From Persicaria tinctoria (lineage: Eukaryota; Streptophyta; Magnoliopsida; Caryophyllales; Polygonaceae), in NCBI GenBank assembly GCA_037127255.1, contig JBANSL010000004.1, forward strand, positions 18,483,967 to 18,547,966: a stretch of DNA of 64,000 bases, read 5' to 3'. This document shows, in pieces, positions 1-11,099 of the stretch. Positions within the stretch are counted from its first letter, which is position 1, and every line of letters begins with the position of its first letter. The notes beneath the pieces were generated by a model, which worked only from the letters and a program-made list of their open reading frames with translations, did not search any database and was not told where the DNA came from. The translations under genes were made by a program, and so were the position numbers.

Positions 1-379
1 TAATTAATTATTTTGAGTAATTATATTAAAATACTAAATGAGTAAATGCTAAAATAATTATATTATATTTTTAAAGGAGTAGATTTTATATACTTGTTAT
101 AATTATTTTTGAATGGTGGGTTGGGTGGGCTTAAATTGTAAGAGATTTTTTTAATTTCAAATTTTAAAATTTATTAGGAGTTTATTGAAAACATTTTATG
201 AATATGGGTGATTTTTGTAATTTTTGTATGATGCGGGTAATTTTTTAAATTTAAGAATCTCATCTAGGGTGTTAAGTGCAACTAATAGTATAGGTTAGGA
301 TATTTTGTGAAATTTTACAAGGTTAGGGTATTGAAAGCAACTATCCCTAAATGTTGGGATATTAGTTGCAATTTACCCT
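1..379. other. AT-rich intergenic DNA, no gene seen
   Basis: Very AT-rich sequence with stops in all frames. I see no coding, RNA or repeat structure that I can support. Confidence 0.6.
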
Positions 380-542
380 TTAATCAATGCCATTTATTAC
401 CGGTAATTTTGTTACCGGTAGAAGCTCTCTCTCTCTCTATATATTGACATTAACTACTATTACTAGATTTCTTTAAATTCATAATTACTATATGAGCTTC
501 TACAGGTAACAAAATTACCCGTAGAAAAAATGGCAATAATTA
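380..542. repeat. foldback / MITE-like inverted repeat
   Basis: Two arms of about 48 bp (380-427 and 494-542) are near-perfect reverse complements. Both contain an ACCGGTAATTTTGTTACC-like core and end in a TTAAT..ATTAA-like border. They flank a loop of about 65 bp containing CT and TA runs. This looks like a small non-autonomous foldback element. No clear target duplication was found, so the superfamily is not assigned. Confidence 0.6.
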
Positions 543-1076
543 ACCCATTTGACTCAAAACTTTCGCAAATTACTCAAACATGCCCTTAAGAACACATCTT
601 ATCTACCCAAAATATCATGGAGATGAGCTTTAGGCCAGGCTTAGGTTTTGCGAATCGACACACGAAAAGGGTTAGTTTTGCCTAAATTACACCATGTTGT
701 TGTTTACAAGTGTTTTTTTCCAATGGAATGCCAAGTATTTATACATGCTATATACTATTCAAAATAATTAAGGATTTCTCTCTAGCTAGAGGTTACAGTT
801 TACCGTTAATCTCACCAAAGGTTTTACAAGAAATTTTTATGCTTTCTATTCTATATCTCATCAGCTAGTGTGCACTGGTTTCAGCACAAGAACTTACCTA
901 TTGCCCCGGCACACGATAAAAGAGCTTCTATTATGACAAGCTCTTGTTTATGACACACTCGATACCGGTAATTAGGAATCTGGAGGAATGGGAAAAGCTG
1001 ATTTTGGAAGGTCTTAATGCAGCAAGACGCACTTTCACTCACTTTATCGAGCCCTATCGCTCTCATACACAGTAAT
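543..1076. other. intergenic, no gene seen
   Basis: Short open frames only. A GC-richer patch at about 850-1065 is continuous with the sequence to the right of the MITE at 1077-1788, because that MITE interrupts it. No product recognised. Confidence 0.5.
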
Positions 1077-1788
1077 TAGACCTGTCAAACATGTTGGACG
1101 GGTCAGGTTCGGGTCCATTTCGGGTTACGGGTCGTGAAATGCTCAACCCATACCCATATTTAACGGGTTCGGGTCGACCCAACGGGTCAAGAGCGCTACT
1201 CATCCATAATTTTTTAAATGTCATTTACTATTTATACACGTTATTTTAAAATGATAAAATTATGTAAAATATCGATAAAAATTTATTACTTGTTATAATT
1301 TCATTCTTTTTAGTTTTTGAAGTATGAAATTATATATAATATATAAATTGATATTTTATATAATTATTATCATCCTTAAAACCATACATGAATAGTAAAC
1401 GACATTTAAAAGTAAACAGATGGAGTATTTTTAATGACTGTTTACATAGTTCCTAAATCTAAAATTGTTATATTATCTTAATAATAGTTATATTATTGAA
1501 AAATAATAATTAATGTTGCTACAATAGTAATATGTAATTTTATATACATAACAAATTGTAATGTTAAATTATAAAATAAAGTTGATGATGAAAAATATAA
1601 TAATCAATCCTAATTATTATTAGTAATATATTTCAATATTAGGTTAAATTGTAATTTATTTATATTTTTATTATCTTTAAGCTTGACCCAACCCGACCCA
1701 GAAATTTGCGAGTTGCTTCGGGTTTCGGGTTGAAATATTTGTGCCAAAACCCACGTTTTACGGGTCGGGTCACATTTTGACAGGTCTA
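1077..1788. mobile_element. non-autonomous hAT-type MITE, 712 bp
   Basis: Both ends carry the perfect 13-bp inverted repeat TAGACCTGTCAAA (left from 1077; right as its reverse complement ending at 1788). Degenerate GGGTC/GACCC-rich subterminal repeats extend about 110 bp inward on each side. The element is flanked by a perfect 8-bp direct duplication, ACAGTAAT, at 1069-1076 and 1789-1796. An 8-bp duplication with short TIRs and subterminal motif clusters is diagnostic of hAT. The middle is AT-rich and non-coding, so it must be mobilised in trans. Confidence 0.9.
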
Positions 1789-1796
1789 ACAGTAAT

Positions 1797-2764
1797 ACAC
1801 CAGTGATAGAGCTTGATAAGGTGAATGAAGCCAATTTGATTGTAATTCCTATATTATCATCAGCAAACGGTTAAATGTAAATATGGTATAATCTTATTTC
1901 CTAACTTACTATATATGGTAGATATGTATATACTCAAAATTGCCAAGGAATTGTTTTCGAGTTAACTATTCAGCAAATTCACTGCAAGAACATTCAGTAC
2001 ATTGATTATTCAGCAGATTCACTTCGAAAATGTGGTACTCTCCTTGGTTTAATGCGATTGGAAGTGGGTCCATAAGAGTTGAGGTACTCTCAAACCTCAA
2101 TTCCCCTCAGTCTTGTGCCCCAGGCAGTCAAGGTGACTGCATGTCCCGTGTGAAACATATTGTTTCGCCGAGGTCAGTAAAATACTTCATTATCATAGCT
2201 AGGAGAAGTGATGAACTCGGCCAACAAGGTCTTTTTTGGAGCTGCACTTGAACAAGTTAGTTCAACTCCTGAGCATGCCATCTAACAACACTAGGTCATA
2301 CCCTCACTAATACCTCATCTTGTACTTTTGAATCCCGAGTTTATTCCGACATTCGTAGCCGTTCATGTACGTATTGAAGTAGACTTTGAATTATCCGTTC
2401 TCTTTTGGAAAACTTGTTGTACACGTCTATGAGTTGTCTTAAAGATATTACGGGTGGTTGGCCCCAACTTCTTTTGTTCTTTGCCATAACTTGCCATTCA
2501 TATATCCAAATGGTCTGTATAGCAATTAGGATATAAATACCTACAGAAGTTAGTGACAATGATTGGCGTAAAACTATCGGCTGAAAGCCACTTAAATCTC
2601 ATTGGTTGAATGTAATTGAAAGAGGGGTTTACCCAACCTCCCAATGTGGACGGTAAAGCAAAGGTAATGCACTTTGCGTGAATGGAGATTTGTGGAAGTA
2701 GTGGGTGTTTATGGAGGATTTGAGGTTTTTACGTAGTTTGGGTGAATGTGGGTTATAGAGAAGA
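1797..2764. other. intergenic, no gene seen
   Basis: Continues the host sequence interrupted by the preceding MITE. Several short frames of about 70 codons occur on both strands, but none shows a recognisable domain. Confidence 0.5.
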
Positions 2765-2830
2765 AACGACTTGCGGGTAGTACCCAAAGGTTCCCAGTTC
2801 GAGCTCCGGATGACCGCTCTTTATTTACCA
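2765..2830 (+). repeat. tRNA-derived SINE fragment
   Basis: This stretch matches, on the opposite strand, the better preserved copy at 48920-49008. Shared are a hairpin GGGTAGTACCC, a B-box-like GTTCGAGCTCC (GGTTCGAACCC in the other copy) and an identical 18-base run GACCGCTCTTTATTTACC that extends beyond the tRNA-like part. The A-box half is missing here. The shared non-tRNA tail is what makes this a SINE rather than a tRNA pseudogene. Confidence 0.6.
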
Positions 2831-2840
2831 AAATCAAGGG

Positions 2841-3344
2841 TTATAGAGAGGAAAAAATTGGAGATTTAAGGTTTGTAGTGGGAAAGGATATGAGGATGGG
2901 ATGATGCTTTGGAGTTTTTGTGGATATGAAGGTTGATATTTATGATAATGAAAAAGAAGGTGATCGTAATCATTAATGGTGGAGCAGGGGTTTGTGATTT
3001 TGGTGAATGAGTAAGGTAAGAGGTATAGTATTTGAACTCACGAGTCTCTTTCTCTCCATATAATTTTTTTTAAGAGTCCTGTGAATTGGCTAGGCTCTAA
3101 AGCCACGACAAGGTTTTCGTGGCCGCGGTTTGGTCTCTTCTTCAACTTCTTCTTCTTCTCCATCCGTAGGCAAGGCCCTGCAACTGCAAAATAGCTTTAG
3201 TTTGCCCCTTTTTTGTCCTAAAATGTTAGTCGGCATAACAATGGAAAAAATAATTGTAAAACGGGAAAAAAATACCCACATCGGGTTATTCTCCAAGCTG
3301 CGCATTTGTTTAATATCGTTGGATCAATGTTATGACCCTCAATG
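2841..3344. other. intergenic, no gene seen
   Basis: Contains a TTC-rich stretch near 3138-3160 and short frames on both strands. Nothing recognisable as a gene. Confidence 0.5.
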
Positions 3345-4265
3345 GACCTAATTGATTGGCTTCATGAGAGCCAACTCTTCTATATTATCCTTGTCAACCT
3401 CATCAACTTAAGACTTAACCATGTGTCCATTCACCTTGAATACATTGTGATTCTTGACATCATATAGTACGTTCCACCGGACAATATATGAGAAAAGAAT
3501 TGAGTTACCATATATGGTCCCATCCATCGACATCGAAGCTTTCTTGGGAAGAGTTGCAGGTACAACTAGAATAAGATAACCTTGTCCCCTATCTTAAGGT
3601 CCTTTTGATATATGTGCATTTTTATGTCATGTCTTGGTTTTGTCCTTGTCGATAATGGAGTTGTTATAGATGTTAAGTGTCAACTTCTCCAACTCTTGCC
3701 ACTAGAGTTTTTGAAACTTTCCAATTTCATCCATTATTACATTACGATTCTTCATCTCCGAATATGCTTTGTGTTTAAGATTGACTAGAAGGTAACACAC
3801 TTTTTCATAGACCAATCGATATGTAGACATCCTAATAAGAGTCTTGTAAATTGTATGATAGGCCTATAGAGCAATCTTGATCTCGCGATTAGACGCCTCA
3901 ACTTGCTCATTGGACACCATCTTCCTCACGTGACATTTCTGAAACAACACATTCACCGTCATATTGCAGAAGTGTGTTCCCCTGTCACTTCTTAATGCAT
4001 TGGACACACCAAATTTAGAAAAAGGTGTTGCCCTTAAGGAAACTTATAACTATTTTAGCATCGTCAGTCTCAGTTGTCTTCGTCTCCACCCACTTGGAGA
4101 CGTAGTCCACCGCAAATAAAATATATAGATTCTCAAAAGAATTAGAAAATAGCATGGCCTCATAAAATCAATACCCTAAGCATAAAAAATCTCGCAAAAT
4201 ATCATGCAAATTTTGTGGCATCTCATTTTGAAGGAATTTTGTCCTTTAATTTAATGTGCAATGAC
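3345..4265 (-). pseudogene. Ty3/gypsy (Athila-like) integrase region, degenerate
   Basis: Reading the minus strand from 4265 down, several frames together give the order typical of plant Athila-type integrase: a GIDFM motif near 4165, a VDYVSKWVE core near 4105-4085, an SDRGTHFCN-like block near 3985, a YRLVYEK block near 3810, and a C-terminal LRCRWMGPY/VNGH-like module near 3540-3430. Integrase inserts the cDNA copy into chromosomal DNA. Stops and frameshifts occur throughout, so it is dead. Its RNase H partner lies on the same strand at 5951-6325, separated by a copia insertion. Confidence 0.8.
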
Positions 4266-4454
4266 TAGTTATGGAATAGGACAAATGATAGAGATATTCA
4301 ATCCGATTATTTTAGGAGTCGTAATGCTTTGCTAGAAGCCAACTACGATTAATGGGCTTAAACGGGTTAAACCCATGGCTATTATAAACGGGTCCTATGC
4401 GGTCACACACTTAAAGTTGACGGGCTTGATCAACCCCTATCCCTGTCATTACTA
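4266..4454. other. spacer inside disrupted gypsy element
   Basis: A short stretch between the integrase relic and the copia fragment. It carries GGGCTTAAACGGGTTAAACCC-like motifs reminiscent of hAT subterminal sequence, but ends and duplications could not be defined. Confidence 0.35.
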
Positions 4455-5950
4455 ATACCTCATCAGATGAGGAGAAGGCTAATGAAGTAAAGCTTAGGAG
4501 TGAGTCTTTGCCTGTCCCTTGTCTGATGCTAGCAGGCATGGAACCTGATCTTCAAAAGAGGTTTGAACATCAGGATGCTTACAAAATCATCACCAAACTG
4601 AAAATGTTGTTTCAGGAACAGGCAAGGATTGAACGATATGAAACTCACAAAGGTATACTGGATAGCAAGCTTGTGAAAGGGAAACCAGTAGGTCCTCATG
4701 TGTTTAACATGATTGGGCTTCTTAGTCGTATGGAGACACTAGGCACCCCATATGACCAAGAGTTGGCCACGGATATCGTGTTGCACTCATTGCATGATGG
4801 ATTTGCCTCATTCAGGATGAACTATCATATGCATGGTCTCAAGAAGAACCTGAACGAACTCCATGGTATGCTCAAAGCTGCTGAGCAGAATACTCTTACT
4901 GACAACAAGAAAGAAGTTCTTAATGTCAATAAAGGGAAAGGGTTTAAGAAGGTAGCCAAGAATAGGAACAATCCCCAAGAAAAAGGCAAGAAAGTTGCAA
5001 AACCTAAGGGAGGTGAGAAGCCAAGAGTGGCTGCAGACCATGATTGTTTCCATTACAAGGCGAAGAGACACTGGAAGAGAAACTGTCCCAAGTACCTGGA
5101 AGACAAGAAGAATGGGACTTTGAATTCCAACACTTCAGGTATTTATGTTATTGAATTACTGTCAATCAATGTTTGCACATTAGATAATGGTCCTACTTGG
5201 GTATTAGATACCGCATGTGGTGCTCACATTATTTCAAATGTGCAGGGACTAAGAAATAGGAGACAAGTGAAGAAAGGGGAGATAGAGCTACGCGTTGGAA
5301 ATGGAAAAAGCGTTGCTGCACTTGTCGTAGGAGATTTTAGTTTATCTCTTCCTTCTGGTTTAATCTTAGAACTAAATAATTGTTATTTTGTTCCTAACAT
5401 TACAAAGAACCTTGTTTCGGCTGCAGTAATTTATTCTTAAGGTTTTAATTTTAGCACTACAGATGAAGGTATAATTATTCACAAGAATGATATCTTCTAT
5501 GCTCGTGTTCAAGATATTAATGGAATATTTGTATTCGACCTTACAACAGAATCTTATAACATAAATACAAAAAGGCAAAAATCAAGTAAGTTGAGTGAAG
5601 CCTACCTATGGCACTGTCGTTTGTGTCACATTAGTTTAGACCGCATGAAGAAGCTCCATAAAGATGGACTTCCAAAAGACATGGATTGTGAATCCATTGA
5701 TACATGTGAGTCATGTTTGATGGGCAAGTTGACAAGGTCACCTTTCAAAGGAACAAATGAAAGGGCTACTGAGCTATTGGGCATTATACATACTGATGTA
5801 TGTGGGCCAATGAGTACAGAAGCTAGAGGTGGTTATAAATATTCATCACATTTACTGATGACATGAGTAGATATGGATATATTTACCTTATGTCACATAA
5901 ATCAGAATCCTTTGAAAAGTTCAAGGAATTTCAAAATGAGGTAGAGAATT
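4455..5950 (+). pseudogene. Ty1/copia gag-protease-integrase fragment
   Basis: A continuous frame from about 4470 to 5440 encodes the copia order. It has a Gag (UBN2-like) domain, a zinc knuckle read as CFHYKAKRHWKRNC in which the second cysteine is replaced by tyrosine, and a protease with LDTACGAHI where the Asp-Thr/Ser-Gly triad is expected. A stop at 5438-5440 precedes the GAG-pre-integrase motif (LWHCRLCHISLDRM) and the start of the integrase core (HTDVCGPMSTEARGG). A frameshift near 5850 follows, after which about 33 more integrase codons can be read. The first ATG is internal and the 5' end has no LTR. No reverse transcriptase or LTR is present, so this is a truncated, dead insert within the minus-strand gypsy element. 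Confidence 0.85.
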
Positions 5951-6325
5951 AGCGTCAATGGACACCGCAAATAAGGTATCATCAGAGAAAGTTCCATGAA
6001 TCTAGGGTTTTCCTCTAGGCTTGTTTTTCCTAAACTAATTTGCTCAAGTGATATGCAGCAAGGTTTTCAATCTCTAATCTTAATGTCAAACTCGCTCAAA
6101 AGCAAAATTCATCGAAACAACTATATTTTGCCTCTTTCTTTATCAATAAACAACGAAACGTTATATGGTCGATATAAACAATTACTTCAATGCCAAGGAG
6201 ATATGATTTGAATTTCTCCAAGGCACAAACCATGGTATAATGAATCACATGGGAGGTCCTTCCTTCTTTTTGTCCAAGCACTGCGTCCACAACTTAGTTA
6301 GCTTCGCACATCTCTATCATTATTC
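5951..6325 (-). pseudogene. Ty3/gypsy RNase H and spacer, degenerate
   Basis: On the minus strand this encodes an RNase H-like stretch: an EMCEAN-like start near 6312 (usually MCDAS), DAVLGQKEG near 6290, then ALEKFKSYLLG and VIVYIDH. It continues to a spacer that ends in a LFAVSIDA-like motif right at 5951. In Athila-type elements RNase H precedes integrase, which is the order found here when the copia insert (4455-5950) is ignored. The catalytic acidic residues are not all preserved and stops are present. Confidence 0.75.
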
Positions 6326-6742
6326 ATTACGAGTACTATATAAAAGTCTAGGTTGAATTTTACTGTTCACTAATGCTAACTACGATTTTACCCTTGCAAC
6401 TCCTTCCTCATTATGGAAAGATTTAGGGGTAAATTCAGAATTTCCTTGGCCAAGCTGTTTCCCAATTTCCATTCCTTCAACCGCCTCTTGCCGTATTCCA
6501 CCGCTTCCTCCCGTTCTTCTGTTTCTCCTTGATTATGCTTCACTCGTCTTCTCCATCCACGCCTCCCGTCTCTACCGCACTTGGCCTCATCTGTCTTCTT
6601 CATCTCCTATCCCTTGGTTATGGGATTTTCGCACCTGTCTTCCATTGCCTCATGTTCCGACCTTTCCGTTGAAATCCATTATCTTTGCCTGTGCCTATCA
6701 GCATGTGGGATCCCCTCCGGAGTCCGCCTCACTGCTATGGTT

Positions 6743-7000
6743 TCAGTTCATGTCGTTGAACTCGACGTCCACCAGGGTATCGAATTCGACCGTCACGAAC
6801 CTCAAATCCGGATTCTGTAGCCCTAGAAACCGGTTGGTGGCGCCAACGGATTGAGCTTCGTGGGAGATGAGGAACGCGAGGCCGCTGTCAATCGATAAGG
6901 GATTGAGATTCGTGACAGAGAAGGAGAGAACGTGGAGAGGCGAGGTGGAGGAACACTCTCCGGCGAAAGCTAATAGCTTCTCTTTAGAGGCTGCAAGCAC
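6743..7000 (-). pseudogene. L-type lectin domain fragment
   Basis: An 85-codon frame on the minus strand contains the legume-lectin motifs FSVTNLNPLSIDSGLAFLIS, then GATNRFLGLQN, then VTVEFDTLVDVEFNDMN. The VEFDT and DVEF blocks correspond to the metal- and sugar-binding core of plant L-type lectin receptor kinases. The frame ends in a stop just after that block, and only traces (an NH pair, an SGDP-like run) continue at lower coordinates. No kinase or transmembrane part is present, so this is an isolated exon fragment. The opposite strand has a possible splice donor at 7049/7050, whose meaning is unclear. Confidence 0.65.
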
Positions 7001-7059
7001 CGGAGATCGGCGGCGATGGTGGACAAGAACGTCGCTGGTAGGGTTTTAGGTGCGTTTGA

Positions 7060-8940
7060 TTTCTTTCTATTTAATTTTATGAGGATATCTCAGATTTATC
7101 TTCATTGTTGTTAGATAATCAAATTTGTTCCCTGTTTGTGCTGGCTTGATAGATTTGTATGATTTGAATTGCAATGGCGCCAATTTAAGCAAATACACAC
7201 CATTTTATCTTCTGGTTAAACTTGTGAATCATATTGCCATTGGTCGATAGTGCACTTGTATAATTTCCAATCCTTACTGTTCTAATGGGAAATTAGAAAT
7301 ATCAACTATAAAAATAGAAGATTAGTAATGCTTGCATTTTAGAAGAAATCGGATAGTTGGGCAGGCTCATCCCTGAGTTATCAATTTAAGCATTCCATTA
7401 GTAATTCAACCTTTGATATTGCAGTAAGGGTGTCATTTGAAAATATGTGGTGTAACCTATTCTTTTAGGCCTTGTATCTCAGCAGGTCCCTTCTTTCATA
7501 AAAAAGAGAGCGGGGATTTGTTTGAAACCACGCTCATTTAATCAATTTTTTATGCTAGATCAGTTGTGATCGAACTCAAATTCTTGAAAAAAGTTATTGG
7601 GTTATGTGATTGTGAAAGATTGATAAATTGAAATCTCTTGGAATTTAGGGTTAACCGAACTAACACTGTTCTAATAGAGAGCGTATGATTTTTCAGTGGC
7701 ATTTAGGGAATGATGAAATATCTATACAAGAAACCTAGGTAAACAACCAAGAGTACCATGGTGCCACCCATATCTATGCCGCTGCATCCAATGAACCTTT
7801 AAATTTGGCTTGGAATTGGGACAAGACCATCATATATCTCTTGTTTATTCAAAGAAATTGCATACATATCCATAATGCTATGCTACATCCAGCAAACATT
7901 CAAAGAGTCTTCAAATATAGATTACTCATAATGGTTTGCACTTTTCACTTCCTTATTCTTTCTGGTTCATATTAAGTAGATTTGAATTTGGTATTCAACA
8001 TCTAGTGCTTGTATTTTTCTTGTGAATTTTATGCAGTACTAAATGACTAACACTAGAAAATCTAGATGTTCTATCTTTTCCCTCATTTGGCTTCCTATAA
8101 GATTATAATTATACATAGTCAAAGCAATAGGTAAAATGATGGACAATGATTACAAGTGGAATGCGAATAATCTTTCTTGTTCCTTTTAACTTTTCTCTTG
8201 GTGTCCAGAGGTATATTTTACTCTTTTTATTAACATATATTTCTAAAGTGTTAATTAAATATGATGATTAAAAAAAATTAGCTAGCATATATCTCATTTT
8301 CATTGTTCTGTTGCTCCTAGCTTGATGTTTGTTAAAGCTTTTGATAATCCTTTAGTAATTTGTTTGTCAGACACGACCGTTTGCGGAGACAAATGTGAAA
8401 TTTTCACCATTCCCTGAATTTAACGACCAAGATTATACATATATGGCTCTAAAGGATAAGTGTGTGAGTCGTGTTGCTCTTGAAATTTCTCATTCTCTTG
8501 TTACTTGATAGTAAGGAATTGTTTCATGAATTCATACTTTTTTATTTATTTCTATTCAAGGAAGATAGATTTGAGTGTTTTAACTTCCCGTATGCAACTT
8601 GATAAGAATGTTTTGATTTTGATTTTGATTTTTTTTATGTTGCATTTAATCAAAATTTTAATGGATGGAAGTTAAACTTGAAAAGAGGAAACATCAAGTA
8701 TCCACTTTGCTTGTGAAACAAATCAGAAAATGCTGATTAGTGTTGTTGCTCATACAATGACTCTTCAACTCTTAGTTTGCATAGCATGGAAATTGGAGAC
8801 TGCTATTTTGGATCATTGTCTTTTTGACAGTAGTATTCCAGAAATATTTCCTTATGAAATTATATCCATGAAGACGTAATTCATTTATGTAATAGTAACC
8901 ATAATTTTTTTAAATAAAAAAACAATGATTTTTTTGCTAT
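7060..8940. other. AT-rich non-coding stretch
   Basis: No sustained open frame. A short conserved-looking patch at 8371-8460 could be read as TRPFAETNVKFSPFPEFN and further codons, but I do not recognise it and it has no supported boundaries. The rest looks like intron or intergenic DNA. Confidence 0.45.
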
Positions 8941-8989
8941 GCAGGCTTTTGATAGCTATATATAATGCTTTAGTTGATGAAGACGAACG

Positions 8990-10484
8990 TGTTAGCGGAT
9001 TCTGGCTATATTAGTTCTTCATAACATCAGTCGTCCTTATGTTCGGTGGTCAAGTATCCGTCGTCAAGGTCTTACTTCTTCTTCTTCTTTAATACTACTA
9101 TAAAAGAAACTGGCTTGTTGGGTTTTGAAGCAGGAATTCATGAATCAATGAAACAGTGTATATAATCCCAGCTAGAAGCTCAATTGAGCTCACAACCAAG
9201 GAAAAGCTCCTAGAAATCAATCTAAAAGGCTAAAAAGATCAATTCAAAGATAATGGAATTCATGACCGATAGCCAAGTAAATCCGTTTTACAAGAAATCA
9301 TTTATCATTTATTTAAGATTAAACCCATAAGAATGAAACATGAAAAACATAATCCTATTACAGATTTTCATGCTCCAACTGATCCATATCTTATCCAGAC
9401 TTCTGACAGTCTTAGTTTACTGTTTCCATGACTGATTTGTTGATGTTTGGTAATTCAATTTCCTAACGATTCATATATCCTAAAGGGTTTCTATTAATTT
9501 TATCTGGATTTGGTGAATTTGTGTGTAGATGGATAACTGCATAGGGTCTGGTTTCTTAATGGGGTTGGTTTATTTAGGTAGGAAGAATGGCTGGCCAATT
9601 TGCAAAGCCAAGATCAGACAACTTTGAGGAGAAGGATGGGGTAAAACTACCAAGTCATCGTGGGGATAATGTGAATGGGGACAATTTTGATCTGAAATCA
9701 AGGACCCCTGATCCTAAGAGATTGATCAGTGCTTACTCCCAATCAGCCGGAACTCTGAATCTTCTGAGGGCCTTCGCTATAGGTGGTTATGCTGATATAA
9801 AGAGAGTCAACAAATGGAACTTAGATTTCACCGAGCACAGTGAGCAGGGAGATAAGTATGGGATGACTGCCCTCTTTAAATGGGCCTTTGTTTCTTCTTC
9901 CTTTCCTTGCTTGCATTTTCCTTTCTCTTATATGCCCATTTGTCTGATTGTTTGTATCACTGTCATTTTGGATGATGTCATGTTGGTTTTAAGTTTTTGA
10001 TAAGTAATTATGGTGGGGCTTTTTTTTTCTTTCTTGAAAATTTTGCGTTATATGCATTCACATTTTGTTGTATTATTTTCTCTACATTTTTTTAATTGTT
10101 CTGATGGTTTCATGTTTTCGTTAATTTACTGTGAATGTAAAAACAAGAGTTGGTGCTACCTTATCATAATCGTCTTAAGCTTTCATCAATGTTTTTTAAT
10201 GAGGTAGGTACCGCAAACTTGCTCACCGTGTTGACGAGGCCCTTGGATTCATGGAAGTTGTCGGACTCGCACTTAATCATCCAACCATCCAAGCAACTGA
10301 AATCTAGACATCCCATGAATGCTTGCATCTTCCTTATGAACAGACACTCACAAGGGAGGATTCAACCTCTGGACTCTACTATGATTGCTCTGCTGACATG
10401 GTTTGGGTTGGAGAGCGTACTAGACAGCTAGATGGTGCTCATGTTGAGTTCCTTCGAGGAATTGCCAATCCTCTTGGAATTAAG
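8990..10484 (+). pseudogene. class II (plant) DAHP synthase pseudogene, three exons
   Basis: Three blocks match plant 3-deoxy-D-arabino-heptulosonate-7-phosphate synthase, the plastid shikimate-pathway entry enzyme. Block 1 ends at 9068 with VVLMFGGQVSVVK and a GT donor; codons before it are degraded, with a stop. Block 2 (9578-9855) follows a TTTAG acceptor and encodes [28 protein letters not shown] and [14 protein letters not shown]. Block 3 (10208-10484) restores the frame across a GT-AG intron to [31 protein letters not shown] and [17 protein letters not shown], ending at a GT donor. A Trp codon is replaced by TAG at 10305-10307. The transit peptide, N-terminal exons and everything after GIK are missing. 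The intron after block 1 holds a copia LTR remnant. Confidence 0.9.
9119..9420 (-). repeat. degenerate copia-type LTR remnant in pseudogene intron
   Basis: Shares several words in order (AGCTAGAAGCT, AACCAAG, CCTAGAAATC) with the copia LTR at 54568-54960, which lies next to an initiator-tRNA-type primer site. No duplication or internal region is visible. It is probably an old solo LTR inserted in the intron of the DAHP synthase relic. Confidence 0.4.
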
Positions 10485-11099
10485 GTAAGAGGGTTTCTAT
10501 TGTTGGAAGTGTGATGCTATGATGATATTTTTCATATAAATATTTTCCATCATATCTGTATCTACGATGGTGCTCATGTTGAAGGAACTGTACATTTTGG
10601 AATTTTTGGTACATCGTTGCACTCTTTCCCTGATAGTTAAGTGATTATTGTACATTTTTGCCCGTTAAACTTATGAAATTGTTTTAGATGGGTTGAAAGT
10701 ACATCCCGATTATATACAAGATAAATGCGCGCGGTTAATGACCTAGTCTACATATATAAAAGGGAGAGTTGGGCCAAAAGTTGACTTACTATTTTACCCC
10801 TACCTTTGCCACTGTTCTTTCAAAATTACAAAATTACCATCCCAAATTACAAAAGTTGACTTACTATGTTGGAGGTATAGGAAAAATAACCAAAATTTGC
10901 CTTTTAATGAAGGATGCGGGTCTTGAATAAAACTCAATTGGTTGTGCATTTCAAAAACTCTCCATCCCAAATACAAGAACTAAGAAATTTGCTTGACCTC
11001 TTGAATAGTAAATAAGACTATTCATTTAGATTATTTAAAAGGAGAGTTCATTCAAAGGACAGAAAGACCTAAAATGTTGTCATCAAAAAAGGATTACAT
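10485..11099. other. non-coding, no gene seen
   Basis: The start is the truncated downstream intron of the DAHP synthase relic. The 17-base exon phrase GATGGTGCTCATGTTGA (10431-10447) recurs at 10566-10582. The possible Helitron start at 10746 lies here. No other signal. Confidence 0.4.

Larger units (their letters stand above)
6326..10745. mobile_element. candidate Helitron carrying host gene fragments
   Basis: The gypsy homology stops near 6325 and is followed by TACTATATAAAAGTCTAG, similar to 5' ends of plant Helitrons. At 10733-10745 the sequence GGTTAATGACCTAG precedes a T, resembling a Helitron CTRR 3' end inserted before T. The next bases (10746 on, TCTACATATATAAAAGGG) look like another Helitron 5' end. 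Inside lie unrelated host gene fragments on opposite strands with introns kept, which fits genomic capture. There are no Rep/helicase genes, the 3' hairpin is weak, and there is no second copy to define ends. This is an inference only. Confidence 0.3.
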
